Part shown: positions 36,231 to 49,805 of the stretch, one piece after another
Position numbering within the stretch: the first letter of the stretch is position 1
How the letters are laid out: every line of letters starts with the position of its first letter
Assembly: GCA_027574665.1 (NCBI GenBank)
Contig: CM050657.1
Coordinates: 21,678,700 to 21,742,699, forward strand
From: Rhynochetos jubatus
Lineage: Eukaryota; Chordata; Aves; Eurypygiformes; Rhynochetidae
Reading direction: 5' to 3'
DNA: 64,000 nt
The notes under the pieces: model-generated
Told to the model about the DNA's origin: nothing
The model's database searches: none
The model's input: only the letters and a program-made list of their open reading frames with translations
Program-made: the position numbers and the translations under genes

Positions 36231-39200
36231 TGTTAAAATAGTATAAACCCACCATGAAGACAATATTATGATTGGTTTTTTCCTATTTGCCTGTCTTCTA
36301 GAAATGTTTTCAACTAAAATATACTGGAGTAGGAGAGGTTTAGTGTCATCACCTAGACACCCAGTTTAGGCATGCTGCATCAAACTCTGGAGTTCCTATT
36401 TTGAATGTATCATAAACTTAGATGTCTGAACATAGATGCTGCCAACTGCTGCTGAGATACATCAACAGCCTAAGGCAGATGGGAAAAATATGCCACCTTT
36501 CCCCCAAATTAAACAGTCATATTTCAGACTGCACCTATATCACCATCAATTTAAAATTGTACCTGATGTTATAACAGCCTGAGGTACACCTATAGCCAAG
36601 ACCCCTTACATGGAGTATGGAAAAGGCCCTTCAGGAGACACAAGAGACTTTAAAGTATGACCATGAAGTTCCTAAACAGTCAGCAAAATAAAATCCTTGT
36701 TCTTCCTTTTTCTTACATTTCTACAGATAAAACAGTCAGTGCAAAGCAACATACTCTAGGGCTGTAATGCCCCACTTCTATGGGCTGCCTCTGTCCCTGA
36801 AGAGCAGATCACACAACACTGAGACACTTCCCAGTTGGTAAACCCACACTCATTTCATTTGTAATTTGCGTCTACTCTTCTCCTCCTCCAGTTCACCCTA
36901 TTCCTCAAACTGCTCTTGGATACATTTTGTACCTATCTGCCCCACGAGTGTTGCCACAACAGTACCACTTAAAGCCCGAGGGCAGTACTGCAGTGGCACC
37001 ACACAACAGGTGGACACCCAGGGACAGGACTGGCACAGCGTGCTTGCGGACTGTCTAGAAAAGCAGCACAAAGCAAGTGCTAGTTGTGCTCTCACTGAGG
37101 AACCAAGGCAGAGGGGTGTGCTCCTCCCAGTAAGAACATCTTGCCCTTGTCATCCCATTTTTGGTTCACTCCTACTTTCTCCAATGCCTGTTTCCTATTG
37201 CCATAAGACACTCGTGCTGAAAAATGAAAATCACAGCACAGAACCTCTTCTTCTTCCTTCATACCTGGCACTGCCTTTAATGTTAAATGTTGCTGCCGTA
37301 AAGAAGGTGGTAAAATTCTTCATTCATGGGAGTTTTGTTGATTTAACAGCTGTTTTAAAAGCATAGAATTTCCTTGTGCTTAAGCCATGATTTGCATTCA
37401 AGGTTTCTTTCTCGCCCCCACCCCAAGCTTATTTTTGGTTTAAATCAAAGGCTTTTTGTACATATAAGCCAGAGCTCTGAGAAGTGTTTTACATGGGCAT
37501 AAATACTTAATTGGGCTCCAGTGCCAAGCTAACTGTTTGGCAACAGCTGGTATGTTTGCGTAATTTGGAGCAGCTCGCAGCAGAGTGGTTTGTTACACTG
37601 CGTTTTAGCACTTGGGATTTGGAGTTATCCCGTTGAGTGCTAATACTGGAAGACAATTAAAAAAACTGGAAGTTTGGTGGAAGATGAGAAAGAAGGCCAG
37701 TACAGCTGCCTTTACATGTGAATAGCTTGCTATGGTGCAGGGCAAAATACACTGTTTTTATCATGATCATTTAATGAATTTTCAGTACGAGTGACCTGGA
37801 GTTTTAGGAAGTGTCTTTCCTAATGCATGGACACCCTTCAGCGAAGAATGAAATACTTTTGTCTTGTAACTGGATCCTTGTAGCAAGAGGACAGCTTAAG
37901 AGCTAGGTTACTGTTTACTTTCTCAGAGTTTACACTGGATTGTGGCTTTGTAAATCTCTTAAGTCTCCACCCCTATGCTAACTGCCCTTATTCAAAGGCA
38001 CTACAATTTATCAAAGCTCATTTCTTAATTGCGACCATTACGTACTTATGCTTAGTAGTTTATGAAGAATAATGCACTTGTCTGTCCCCTACAATTACCA
38101 CGTTCTTGCTAGAGAAGGAAAGACAACACAGAAATGAAAGTCACAACGCACAGGTGTCAGTGGAGAGTCAGATAAAGAGAAAAACAAAAATGGAACATTT
38201 CTGCATTACAAATATACATGCTAGTAATACTTGTACAATTGTTAAGGCCTAACAACAGCTCTGTAACTAGTATCCATTCAACAACAAAATAACATGAACG
38301 TTTGTTTAACCCACAAACCAAAACGCCAGTAGTCATAATTGTAAACGTGCCCCATAGAAGTTTTACTTTCACTTGGTGTAGGCTTGTGAGTTTAACAATT
38401 ACCAATACTGCACTGCTGCTCAAAAATGCTTGAAATAATAGACTCTGGGCCCCAAAATATATCACAGAAATTATTAAATAAAAGATGCAAATGAAGAATG
38501 CAGATTTTTGCACCTGGAGCTCATCAATTCTGGGATGCCAGACAGACTTTAGTAGTATTTGGATTACTACGAAGACTTTAGAAATTTGGATATTTTAATA
38601 CATAATGAATCTAGAAAAAAATACCATTCAAATTTATCAATACTGTATTAGTATTTTGTCTTTGAGCATGTTATCAAAGATGTAGATACAATTAATAACA
38701 TAATATTGACAAAGATTTTTAAGTGCTTTTCTTCTGATGAGCAGATTTATAGAAAAGTACGTGTGTAAAATATTTCCACTGTCCTTGAAACAAAAAAATT
38801 CACGCAATAAACCAAGAGAAGCGTACTTGTAATTCCAAGTACAGCAAAGGCACTGGAATTTTGCAACTTGGTTACATTTTTGCCTTGAGCAAGTAATTTA
38901 ACCTCTCTCCCTCCTTAGCTTTCCTACTGGTAAAATAGGGATAGCTTACTTCAGAAACTTGTTGCAAGCATTAGCAAGAAGAAATTTTATCACAATTACT
39001 GAGGTAGGTGAGGTATTATCGGTATACAGTATATACAGTGTATATAGCGAGGGGCACAGTGACAACCTGGCAATCATGAAATTGAAGATTCAGCACTGTT
39101 AATATAGTGAGATTAGAAAAGGTCATAACACTGCAAGCTGGCATTATTTTCGTATTTGGCGTCAGGAAAGATTGCCTCCATAGCACATTTGCCTAACTGA

Positions 39201-42200
39201 ATATTGATTTGGCTTCTCTGATTACAAATGGAACCTAAACTGATTAGAAAACAATTAGAAGTAAAACTATATGAAAGGGTTTATTTTTTCTCTTTTTTTC
39301 TTCTTGGCCAGTTAACTTGATGTGGCATGAAATGATTTTGACTGTAACTTTCGACTGACTTGCAAAAGCAGGCACCAAGACTGTAAGTTATCATTGCTGA
39401 CTCAACTATAATCTGTGAAAATAAGTCTTCATTCATTCTATTTCTCAAGCATGAAAACCTCTACCATCTTTAGTTGTCTCACAAAGGAATAACAAAAACC
39501 TAGGTATGGCTTCTTAAGAAAATACTCCCTTATTACACGTGACCTTTGTGCAGCCTTGCTGAAGCTGTACCGCTTAACGCGGTCTCTGTTTATCCCTTTA
39601 ATCGCTTGCTTAAATACTAACATAACAGTCTAATGGCAAAGTTGCCGTGGATTCTCAATAATTACCTGATCTGAAAAACAATCTAATCATGATGAAGACC
39701 AAGAAAAAAGATTTGCTTTCAAATTCTATCACCAGGAACTAATGCTTAGTGCTATTCCACTCACAGCTTGTACGTACTCCTATGCTACATGAACAATTTC
39801 TCTGGACAAATAACACTTTTTTTGTCCTGTGAACAGCAATACTAATGAAGCCTGGGTTTGAACAGATTTGTACACTATATTCCTGAATTCACCCCCTGCT
39901 CCACTAACCCCCATGGTTTTACCATGCTTCCAGTGCTGACTGCCTCTCTCACATCCTGTATCTGCAGTTATACAACATTCAAGCTATACCAGGGATGACT
40001 CACCATCTCTAACTATATATCAGAATAAAAATATGTGTACATATATATAAATACAAATGTATGTATCAGAATATCTAATATTCTATTTAAGAACCTGCAT
40101 ATTAGCAGCTTTGTAGGATTCAACCCACCTAGCTTTCTCGCTAGGTTGAAGGTTGTCTCCTTCTTATATACAGCTAAAGATTTTTCACAAAACTTTTAGG
40201 AACTTAATGTCTTTGGAAACACCGCTCATCTCTAAAAGTTAATTGGAAATACAAGGAAGGCAAGAACTGAGGCAAAAAGAAACAGCGTGATGTTAAAAAA
40301 CATGGCATAGACATCATGTATAACACAGCTGGTTTATTCTCCTGTTACAGCTCAAAACAGATACAAACGAGATGCTGTTACAACAAGATGTTGCAGCTGC
40401 TGCTTATCACTAGGCCCTAAATGCTATGTGCCGTTACCTGGGTATTTGCCACCAGGATTTCCTTTAACTCGAGGAACAGCTAAGTTACACTGCTACAACT
40501 GAGGTAAGGAGAGGCGACTGAAATCCTCATGTTGCTACATGAAGGAGCTACTACCAGCTAACTCTCAGTCCTTTACCTTTAGTTGTTAGTCAGTGTTTAG
40601 ACATTATTTTACTAGAGGCGTCTTGCGAGGAGGGCTCAATGGCTGTCACGATGTCAAGGTAACCACAGAGGGCCAATAAGATGGGTGATCCTGTCGCTAG
40701 TCCAGAAGAATTAAAAAATAATGATTAAAAAAATTTATTTGGCATGCTTGAAGGGCTCTTCAGGAGACATGAGAATCTGAAGATCTTAAGAGTCCACTAC
40801 TTTGTAACTTGATTTTGGAGAACACCCCCCCATCTTACAGCCGATGGGTTTAAAATCTAAATACCTGTTACATCAGCTCTCTGCTTGCCATAAATCAGCT
40901 TTTTACCCTGTATTTTCTCCGTAAGATAAGAACAATTCTCAGATGTTATGGAAAGCTCTACGCACAGCTAACACTTTAAACTAGTTCCCTCAAAAAGCTG
41001 GACTCACGTGCTCGGCTGCAGTAAACCAGAATACGGCCTCCACATGTCACACATTCTCCCAGGCAGTGAAGGAAGAGGGCTGTCAGGTTTCACATTGGGT
41101 AATGCAAGTATTTTTAGACTAAAAATGCGTTATAATTACTATTTTGTAGAGCTGTATGTAGCACTAATGTTTATACTGTGATGAAAGACCTGTCTTCCTA
41201 TGTGAAGAAACATGTGTTGCATGGGGAGCTTAGATTTGTGATGTCCTTGGTTGTTTCTTTACTCTTCCCTTCCCAGGTTGTGTGGGTGATACGGAGTACA
41301 TAACTGTCACTTAGCAACCTCGAACGATTCTCAAGACAAAGTATTAGCTTATGATTGCAGACAAAGGTCCCTACTCCCCTTACCCCTCGTGACTAGCTTT
41401 ATTCATTCTGCCTCCACACAACGTATCTGTAAAGCTACCGAGGCAGGCCTTCTCGATCATCTCCCTAGGGATGCCGCTGGGGTTTTTTAACTCTTCATTT
41501 TGGTTTGCTGAAACTAACGTCCCCAAACCACTTTCTGGATCTCTGCTGAAAGCCGCTCACAGAAAAAGTTCAGTCACACTACAAACAATTTTTTTTATCG
41601 CTGCTTTTCTTATGTGGAAGAAAAGCGAGTCAGCGTTGAATTCAAAATATACTTAAGAGCATTCCAAGACAAGAGGTCAAGATTTCTTGAAGTTACAGTA
41701 CTCCAAGGCACTACTGGCAAATATTCTTTGGGCCAATGCTGCTTCAAGTCTTGCAGGGCGTGCAGCCCTGAGAAAAGGGAAAGAACATGGCCAAGAAAAA
41801 GCAGCATTCCTGGCTGTTGCAAATAACTTAGGATGTCAGCTCGCAGAAGATACGGGAGAGAGAAGCAGCGCAGTGGGAAAAAGGAGGGAGGAGAAACATT
41901 AACATTTTTGTGATTTAGGTGGATTAGACCATTACCTTAAAGATTTAAATCTTCCACTGATCACAGAGGAAAATGGAACTATTTTGACTGAAAGAAAAGT
42001 CACATAAGAATTGCTACTTAAGGATAATGGTAGCATTACAATGTGTCCCCCATAAATAAAGTATTCTCCAATTAAAGACATTTCATTCCTCCTTCCACCA
42101 AACACGGAAGACAAAAAACTTGCTTGTCCTTTTCTAACCTAGACCTAGATCTAAAGTGTCTATGTAAGCTAAAACCCTAATCAACATAATTTTTGTAAGC

Positions 42201-43386
42201 ATGTGAAAGAACAAGGGGAGGCATTAGTTTCAGTAACCACTGTCCCTGCTTTCAAATGCTTGGGTGCAAGAGATGTGTCCTGCATTTTTGCCCAATTTAG
42301 CTTGCTTCTTAAGTTTTGTTTGCTAACAATCCTTAGAGAGGAATTCAGACATGAACCTTTTACAGGGAACTTCTCAATGTACCAGAAACTACGGCTCATT
42401 TTGGTTTATCTGCATCTCCTTTCACTTTGTGAACATTCACATATGTCCAGACTGCGGATTGTTCCTCTATACTACATCTTCAAGTTTGTGTGTGTAGCAG
42501 AGAAATATACAACTCCTTTATGGAAAAAGAAAATAACAACAAAAGCAAAATAGAAAATACAGCAGCCAGTGGCAACAGAACTGAAAGTCATTATCCCAAA
42601 TCCTCAGAGGGACAGCAGTAAACTGTAGGGCTACAAGTGCCAAGGAATTTCTGAATAATATTTGCAACTTTGCTTACGTTATTCTTGGGAAAACGCCTTT
42701 GGTTTGTGAAAGGGTTCAGTTTTATGAGATGTGGTATGAGCTTTACCTCAAAGGGCTTCTGTAAGGTACCAGATTACAAAAATCTGATAAACATATAGAA
42801 TAAATGACCTTGGCCTAGTTCTGCAGCCTTGACCCTCCAGTGACAGCCTTTATGGAGCAGTACTTGCTTTCTCGTGGGGAAGACCTGGGCTTTTAAGCTC
42901 TTCAGTGTATTGTCATCCATGACACTGCCTCACTGCTGAGACTTTTGAGGCTTTCTGGGGTAGGCATAACACTGAACTGCAGACTGCATACGCTTAACTA
43001 CGTCTGTCCTACTGGGATTACTCTCCACGGCTGCACACAGACTACCAACATTAAGCATTTGGTCCCATTCTCTCTCCCTCCAAAGCACATTACTTATTTG
43101 ACAGCAATTCTGTACATCAGCCTGGTCCCTCCAGACACAGGGAAGAGTATTTGTGAATCCCAGTATGGGATTTAGCATTAAGAAACATATAGCTTTGGAG
43201 TGTAAAGCAGTGAAAATTGGCAGCTGGCAAAGTCTGAGGAGCCAAGAAAATAAATGTTGCATAGCTACCTATTCTTCCCTTCCTCCTTATCTAAAAGAAT
43301 TTCGGGGACTTTGGATGCTCTGCAGTGTAAGTGATCAGCTCAGAGTCCTAAATCCAGCATCTGAGAGGGAAAATATTCAAATTGCT
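36231..43386. other. Intergenic, no gene seen
   Basis: About 7.2 kb of AT-leaning DNA. A TA-rich patch at 39020-39046 and another at 40010-40060 contain short TATA/TACA repeats. The 166-codon plus-strand frame at 36866-37366 has no recognisable motif. Confidence 0.55.
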
Positions 43387-43442
43387 TACATGCTCTTTCA
43401 TCATTCAAGTAGCTCACATGCTCTTTCATTGCTCAAATAGCT
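43387..43442. repeat. 28-bp imperfect tandem repeat, two copies
   Basis: Copies at 43387-43414 and 43415-43442 share ACATGCTCTTTCAT and a following TCAA(G/A)TAGCT, with a handful of substitutions. Confidence 0.85.
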
Positions 43443-44013
43443 CTTGTATTTGCTATAGAGCCCGAGCGGTGCTCACCAAATCATATCAATCACCAGACCA
43501 TACATGACACATTATATTTGAAATGCCCACTAACTGCCAGGCTGTGTGGCTTATGTGGTCTCCTTAAACTGACTTCTGCAAGTAATCTCTCAGTATCTAA
43601 GTAGAGGTGGAAGTTCATAAACTGTTCTAGCCTTTCAAAGTTGTAGCATAGATCAATAAAACTTGATGAAACCTGCTTACTGTAGTCGTTACCCAGAGAG
43701 TAGCTACTCTGTGCTGTGTGAAACTCCTGAGGACAAACAACAAAGTGCTCAAGACCCTGATGAAGCCTACAGGAGTTGGTATGGGTATTTTGGTACGATG
43801 CTCTCCCTCTCTTCGTTCAGTAAAGGACCTGTGCTGTCTCCCTGATGTGAAGCACTCTGACCATTTGTGGTTATTGAAATTACCATAAGGTATCCAAAGA
43901 TGCTATAATGTCACAACCAGATTCTAGCTCAGCGAGATGCAGTTGGCACTCGTCCGTTTTCCTTCCCACAGCTCAAGGTATCCATGTTCCTTTGCCTGTT
44001 TCCTGATTCAATT
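43443..44013. other. Intergenic, no gene seen
   Basis: Short unique stretch before the CR1 fragment at 44.0 kb. It includes a 60-codon plus-strand frame (43663-43845) with no recognised homology. Confidence 0.5.
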
Positions 44014-44398
44014 GGGCTTGTTCAGCCTGGAGAAGAGAAGGCTCTAGGGAGACCTTATAGCACCTTCCAGTACCTGAAGGGGGTCTACAAGGCAGCTGGG
44101 GGGGACTTTTTACAAGGGCCTGTAGTGACAGGACAAGGGGTAATGGGTTTAAATTGAAAGCGGGGAGATTTAGTTTAGATATCAGGAAGAAATTCTTCCC
44201 GGAGAGGGTGGGGAGGCACTGGGACAGGCTGCCCAGAGAAGCTGTGGGTGCCCCATCCCTGGCAGTGTCCAAGGCCAGGCTGGATGAGGCTTGGAGCAAC
44301 CTGGTCTAGTGGAGGGTGTCCCTGCCCATGGCAGGGGGGTTGGAACTAGGTGATATTTAGGGTCCCTTCCAACCCAAACCATTCTATGATTCTATGAT
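44014..44398 (+). mobile_element. CR1 LINE 3' fragment with intact tail
   Basis: Plus-oriented CR1 3' end beginning at GCTTGTTCAGCCTGGAGAAG and running through GGCTGCCCAGAGAAGCTGTG and GGGTCCCTTCCAACCCAAAC to the tandem terminal octamers ATTCTATGATTCTATGAT. 5'-truncated to about 385 bp, so non-autonomous. The well-kept tail suggests a relatively young insertion and is strong evidence for an avian genome. Confidence 0.96.
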
Positions 44399-47300
44399 AC
44401 ACTGCAGTGCAGTACAGCTGACTACTCCACCCTCAGACCGATTTTTTAAGACTGATTTCCCCAAAGTGACCTTGTTAAGTTCCCCACAACATTCACCATC
44501 TGTGCTCTGCGCCAACAATCAAAGATACTATGTATTTCATTCATATTGCACAGCAAATAATTCTGCCTACTTACAAAGAAATAAGCTAGAAAGAATGACT
44601 GGATGGACTTAATACTGCCACAAGACCTGCCCATCATTATTGTCAGTTATTGTCTTAAGAGGGAAGAGTCCATGCTTATCACACTCTTCCAACATTATCT
44701 TTGCTTTTTAGATTTGCGTTCTCGGAAACTCCTCACTACCCTTATCTTAGCCGAGAAAACATGGGACAACTGAGTCATGACGCTCTGGAAAAGGTCTAAA
44801 AATTCTGGCTTCCCTCTCCCCAGTGCTTCTGACCACTCAGACAAGCACTCGTTGATCATGCTGTGCAGAGTGAGTGATAGGGCCTGCTAGCTGAAGCAGG
44901 AAGACTGCCTGAAGCATCTGAACAGCCTGGAGGCCTGTTCATACATTCCTCTCTTGGCTGAAGGCAGAATTTCGCTTTTAGATGGCTTTGACACGTCTCT
45001 GATATTTACAAATCACTCCGTGTAGATTGGTTTCTGGCTGTTCTACTGCACCTAGTTCAATGCAGTATGCTGTTTGAATGTGTGACCTTGAGTCGAAAGG
45101 AGTACCTGGCCTCTTTGTACCAAGACCCAAGTGCGAGTGGGAAGTGTACATGCAGGGAACTGCTCTGTCCTGAGCACACATTCACAGGCATCTCTGCTTC
45201 GACTGGATCTAAGAAAGTCTGGAGTGAAGGCACCTGGGGCAGTTGGGGAGCCAATTGTACAGCTCCTCCCGGTGGTAAAAAGGAAGTAGAGCACAACAAA
45301 ACATGCTTTTAACACCTATGGTTTGCTATGAGAACGTCATCAAACCTACCCTCCACAAGCTTTTCTGGACAGTATTTCAAACACCTGAGCTGCCCCTTCC
45401 CCTGACACTTCTGACTGTAGCCTCAGACTGGCAAATGAGATGCTCAAGACAGACTTGCAAAACGTCAAATATGCACGTCCTTTCCACCAGAACCTGTCAA
45501 ATCTCACTCAGCACAGACACACGCAGCTCACTGTTGTGGTCTCTTTCCTTACCCTGTGATGCTACACACTGAATAGGACCAGCCAGCCGGACCTATCCCC
45601 TACTGTATGTTCTATGCAAAATTTTGAAGGAAGAGGGAAATGAAAATACTACAACCCTTAGATGTTGCACTGCCCAAGGAATATCAGATTGGAAGAAGCG
45701 GTGCTGGAAGGTACCCTCTGTGCTTGCAATACAGCCCTTTCATGACTAAATGTACAGGGGCAGGTCCCTCCATCATGGCAATGAATATGTTTGAGATCTC
45801 TGCTGACAGAAAATCCTTCCACTGCGGGCAGAATCTTTGCAGCCAGCAAATTTAGCAGAAGTGAAGTGACCGCATTGTCCCCCACATGTTTTTCCTATGC
45901 AAAATCATCCTTTCCACCTCTACAAAGAGTAGTTTTCCTGCCAGCCATTCAGCGTCATGCTGCTGCAATGCAAAAGTGAACTACGACTGAATGGAAGGGG
46001 TAAGTGATTTATGAGAGGTTTTTCTATATAAAAACAATAATCCAATTAAAAAGACGAGTGATGGATGTGTGGTTAAAGATATTCCCAAACTTAGCATCCT
46101 TTGACTTCTCGTGGCTACCACATTTGGCAGCTAAACAACAAAAACAAACCCTTCATCCAGGCTAACGGCTTTAGCAGTCAAAAGCTAAGGAGCATCCACC
46201 ACCTTCTCCACGGGACTCTAACTCCCAGCACGGACCACAAAGGAGTGCTCCGCCCAGCCCCACTCACTGGCTTGCAATCCTCGGTCTCAGAGCCTGAAGG
46301 GGACCTTGCACAGGGGAATGTTGCAACTAGAGATTAAAAACCCTCTTAGAGGTGATGGCTCTTAGTGTATTTCACAGAAATTTAGAAACTGCTCTGATGT
46401 GAAACCACTGGCAGCCTCCTCCGCAGTACAAATACGAGAGCACCATCTCCTTTTGCCTTGACCCGTCTGTAACCCAGCATCTGAATTTGTTAGGAAATGA
46501 TGCCATCCAGTTCTCACAAAAGTGACCTTAGAGTCCGGTTAGAAGTTTACACGAGGGGGAATTTTTTTTCTTTGCAGTAGTTTGAAAGAATCCTGTTAAC
46601 ATGCCATGCTTGCAAATGTCTTCTCCCACTACTGAGGAGAGGGAAGAACTCCACGTGGCAGTATGCACAGTGAGAGCCAGCCTAGCCTTCATACCTGGTA
46701 CAATCATGTCTGTGCAGTCAAGGCAAACTGAACTGCTTCATATTTCCTTCTTTGCCTACTAGGGAAGTGACCGGGATGAATTATTTCCTAGTGCATGTTA
46801 GTCTAGCTTTGCTGAAACTACTGGCGTTTCAAAGAAGCAATCCCTTTAGTTTAGAGCTACTTACTTCCACAGTCCACTAAGGATGCTGGGGCCTGCACTC
46901 ACCCTTCTTATTGCTTCATTAAGACCAGATGTAGAAAATAAAAAAAAAAAAGAGAAAAGGAACGAGGTGAGGTGAAGCAAGAAGGAGACAGAAGGGTGTC
47001 TTTACTGTGATGCTGTATTAATGATAAATAGATTCACCATAAGAAACTTGACTTGTAGTCTTGCATAATCTACTCCTCCACCTGCAGGACTCTCTACATT
47101 ACCTACAGGAATTTAAACTTGTCAGCTAGTCAAAGCTCGGGACAGTGATTCCAACCAAATCCCTTCAAAATGGAAAAGGGAGGTTGTAGCACTGGCCAAT
47201 AGTTGCAGAGAGCACAAAGGTGGTGTGAAAGCTCTGTTCTTGCTTACTGAGAGCAACATCTTCTCAGCTCTTGCTGTTTCTGACACATTGCCATAGGTTC

Positions 47301-49397
47301 TGCTGGTACTGCACACTTAGCACTCTGCTCAGCAGAGAAATAAGCAGGTCTTTCATGCCATCACAGAGGTATGCTGAATTTCCATAAGGATGTGAGGAAA
47401 ATGCGTTCCAAACCAAGTATTTAAGAGTCTGGAAAAGACTGAGGTCTGTAAAATCCTTGGAGAAACTTCCTGTTCCCATTCACTAGAGTGAGATTTCACA
47501 TCAAGTCTAGAGAGCTCTTCTGAGCGAGATACTGTATCTATTGTGGGGCAGGGGATGCTGGAAACCTTGAGAGAGCAGAGCAAAACAAGCACTGCATTTA
47601 CAGCAGCTTCACAAAACATCAGCGAAGCTGGATATAGGGGGATAAGAACACCACAGTAGAACTGGTAAGGTGGAGAAAACATTTTTGGTTTGTTTCCTTC
47701 AGACCCTTCCTATACCTTCTTCTTTATCTCTCCCTTACTGGTTTTCTGTATAGACAGGGTTCATAATCCTGCTTGGAATCTCTGCCTTTTTTTTTTTTTA
47801 GCAAGGTGACAATTCACCTGAACGATTTGTGCAATGCTTTCTGTTAAACTGGAAATATGCTGACTGAAGGTTTGTGCTCCACTTGAAGTGAACTCCTCAT
47901 GCTGAGGGTGAGCAGGTACAGGAAGGGCTGAAAACTGCAGAAAAGCCAATTTACTGAAATCAGGTGGCAAAATGCCTTCTGGTAAATTTTTTACTTGCTC
48001 CCAGTAAAGAGTGGCTGAGCACATGTTGGGGGAGGCTTTTTAAATTTTTTTTTTTTTGCAAGGCAATGAAAATACACTTCCAACTACACCCATTTTATAC
48101 TTCGCATCAGAGTATTTCCTGCAGCTCTTGCCAGCCTTTCCTTTATTTCACTACTTCTTCAGTCAAGAAATCATCATGAATCTCATTTCCATTTCTAAGT
48201 TCATTACTGCAGCCACTGACTCTCAGCTGAGCTGAAGGTCCGAGATACTAAGTTGTACCTGTTGCTACATTTCTACTAACACTGTGCCTCCTTTTTTGGA
48301 AACAAATTTCCACTTGGTTTTGAAAACATCTGCCTGAAGCTTGAAAGACTGACTGACTTACAGCATGCCAGTTAGTGGTGTCCTGGCAGGGGTATTTGGT
48401 TGCCTGAGCGAAGTAGCATCCCTTCATTAAGTAACTGGAGGAATTTTAGATGCCAACAAGAAAGGAAAGGCAACAAAAAGAAATGGGGAGGAAAAAGAAA
48501 GTAAAAAAGGAGAGAAAGATACAGCTGATAGGGAAAAAATTGTTGTATTTTCCATATACAGGCTACTTTTGCTACAAATAAAACTTTAAATTCCAAGTCA
48601 ATATCCCAAAGATTGAAAAAAGGTCGGAAGAGAATGAATGAACTAGTAGGACTTGATCATCAAACCTTATAATCTGCAAACCTTATCGTACTAATCACAT
48701 CTAAGGTTCCCCGAAGCAGTGGAGCAGTACACTGGAACAGCACATCCTATGGATGATATCTCCTCCTAGGGAGGATTCATTATAATCCAGTGAGTACCGA
48801 ACTCCCAGATTCAGTGCCTGAATAAACTAGATTGTCGAGTCTGTCTTCAGGTCTAAAACCTCCCAATGGCAATCATCAGAAAGCACAAACAAAATGCAAC
48901 TGTTTAATAAGAATATCATCTAGTTAGCACTGCAAGCATTACTGAGCAAGAAAATATTATAACAGGTTTGGAAGATTTTCTGGTACAACAGTTTCTAATA
49001 GCACCTCCAGATCATGTGCCTACAGAGCTTAGTTTTAAACTTAATTACTAGCTGGGCAAAATCTGCTTGAACTTCAGATGCAAAGTCAGGTTCCCATGTG
49101 CCATCAAAAAGCCCAACTCTGCCCTCAGCAAGCAGGTATGGCAGGAGGAAAAACAGAGTAAACATTAATCCTATTCAATTCTCTTACTACTGATTTTTCT
49201 TTCCTCTTGCATTGCCAAAACATGATGATTTTGGGGAACATGAAACAAATCTCAAAATAAGACCAGGGTATTCCTTTGTATTTTCTGTACCGTTAAGGTT
49301 TGCTGAGCCTTCCCAGACACAACATTCTCTGTCCTATTTTATTCTTAAATTTTGAGAGTAACTTCACTTGCTTAAAACTCTTCAATTACTGTTGAAT
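44399..49397. other. Intergenic, no gene seen
   Basis: About 5 kb without recognised genes. It contains an A/T homopolymer-rich background (A run near 46940, T runs near 47790 and 48045). The frame at 45067-45312 was considered and rejected. Confidence 0.55.
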
Positions 49398-49805
49398 GGA
49401 ATCACAAAATCCATTAGGTTTGCAAAGATTCTTAAGATCAGAGTCCAGCCATTAACACTGCCAAGTCCACCACTAAACCATGTCTCTGAGCACCAGGTCC
49501 ACACATCTTCTAAATCCCTCTAGGGATGATGACTCCACCGTTCCAATGCCTGACCACCCTTTCAGTGAAGGAATTTTTCCTAATATCCAATATAAACCTC
49601 CCCTGGTGCAACTTGAAGCTGTTTTCTCTCATCCTATTTCTCGTTTCTTGGGAGAAGGGACTGACACCCACCTTGCTACAATGTCCTTTCAGGTAGTTGT
49701 AGAGTGCGATAAGGTCTCCCCTCAGTCTCCTTTTCTCCAGGCTGAACAACCCCAGTTCCCTCAGCCACTCCCCATAAGACTTGTGCTCCAGACCCTCACC
49801 AGAAT
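49398..49805 (-). mobile_element. CR1 LINE 3' fragment, minus orientation
   Basis: Reverse-complement CR1 tail: the 3' end is at the left (AATCACAAAATCCATTAGG), followed by CCAAGTCCACCACTAAACC, GGAATTTTTCCTAATATCCAA, AAGGTCTCCCCTCAGTCTCC and, at its 5' break, GTGCTCCAGACCCTCACC. About 408 bp, 5'-truncated. The open frames on both strands here (49480-49839, 49510-49848) are CR1 sequence and not host genes. Confidence 0.95.

Noticed and set aside
36866..37366. 166-codon plus-strand open frame
   Set aside because: Ser/Leu/Cys-rich product typical of random frames, with no domain recognised.
45067..45312. Frame with a GTWGSWGANC segment resembling a thrombospondin type 1 repeat
   Set aside because: Only a few residues match. 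The required cysteine spacing and the downstream repeat core are missing, and there are no convincing splice sites.
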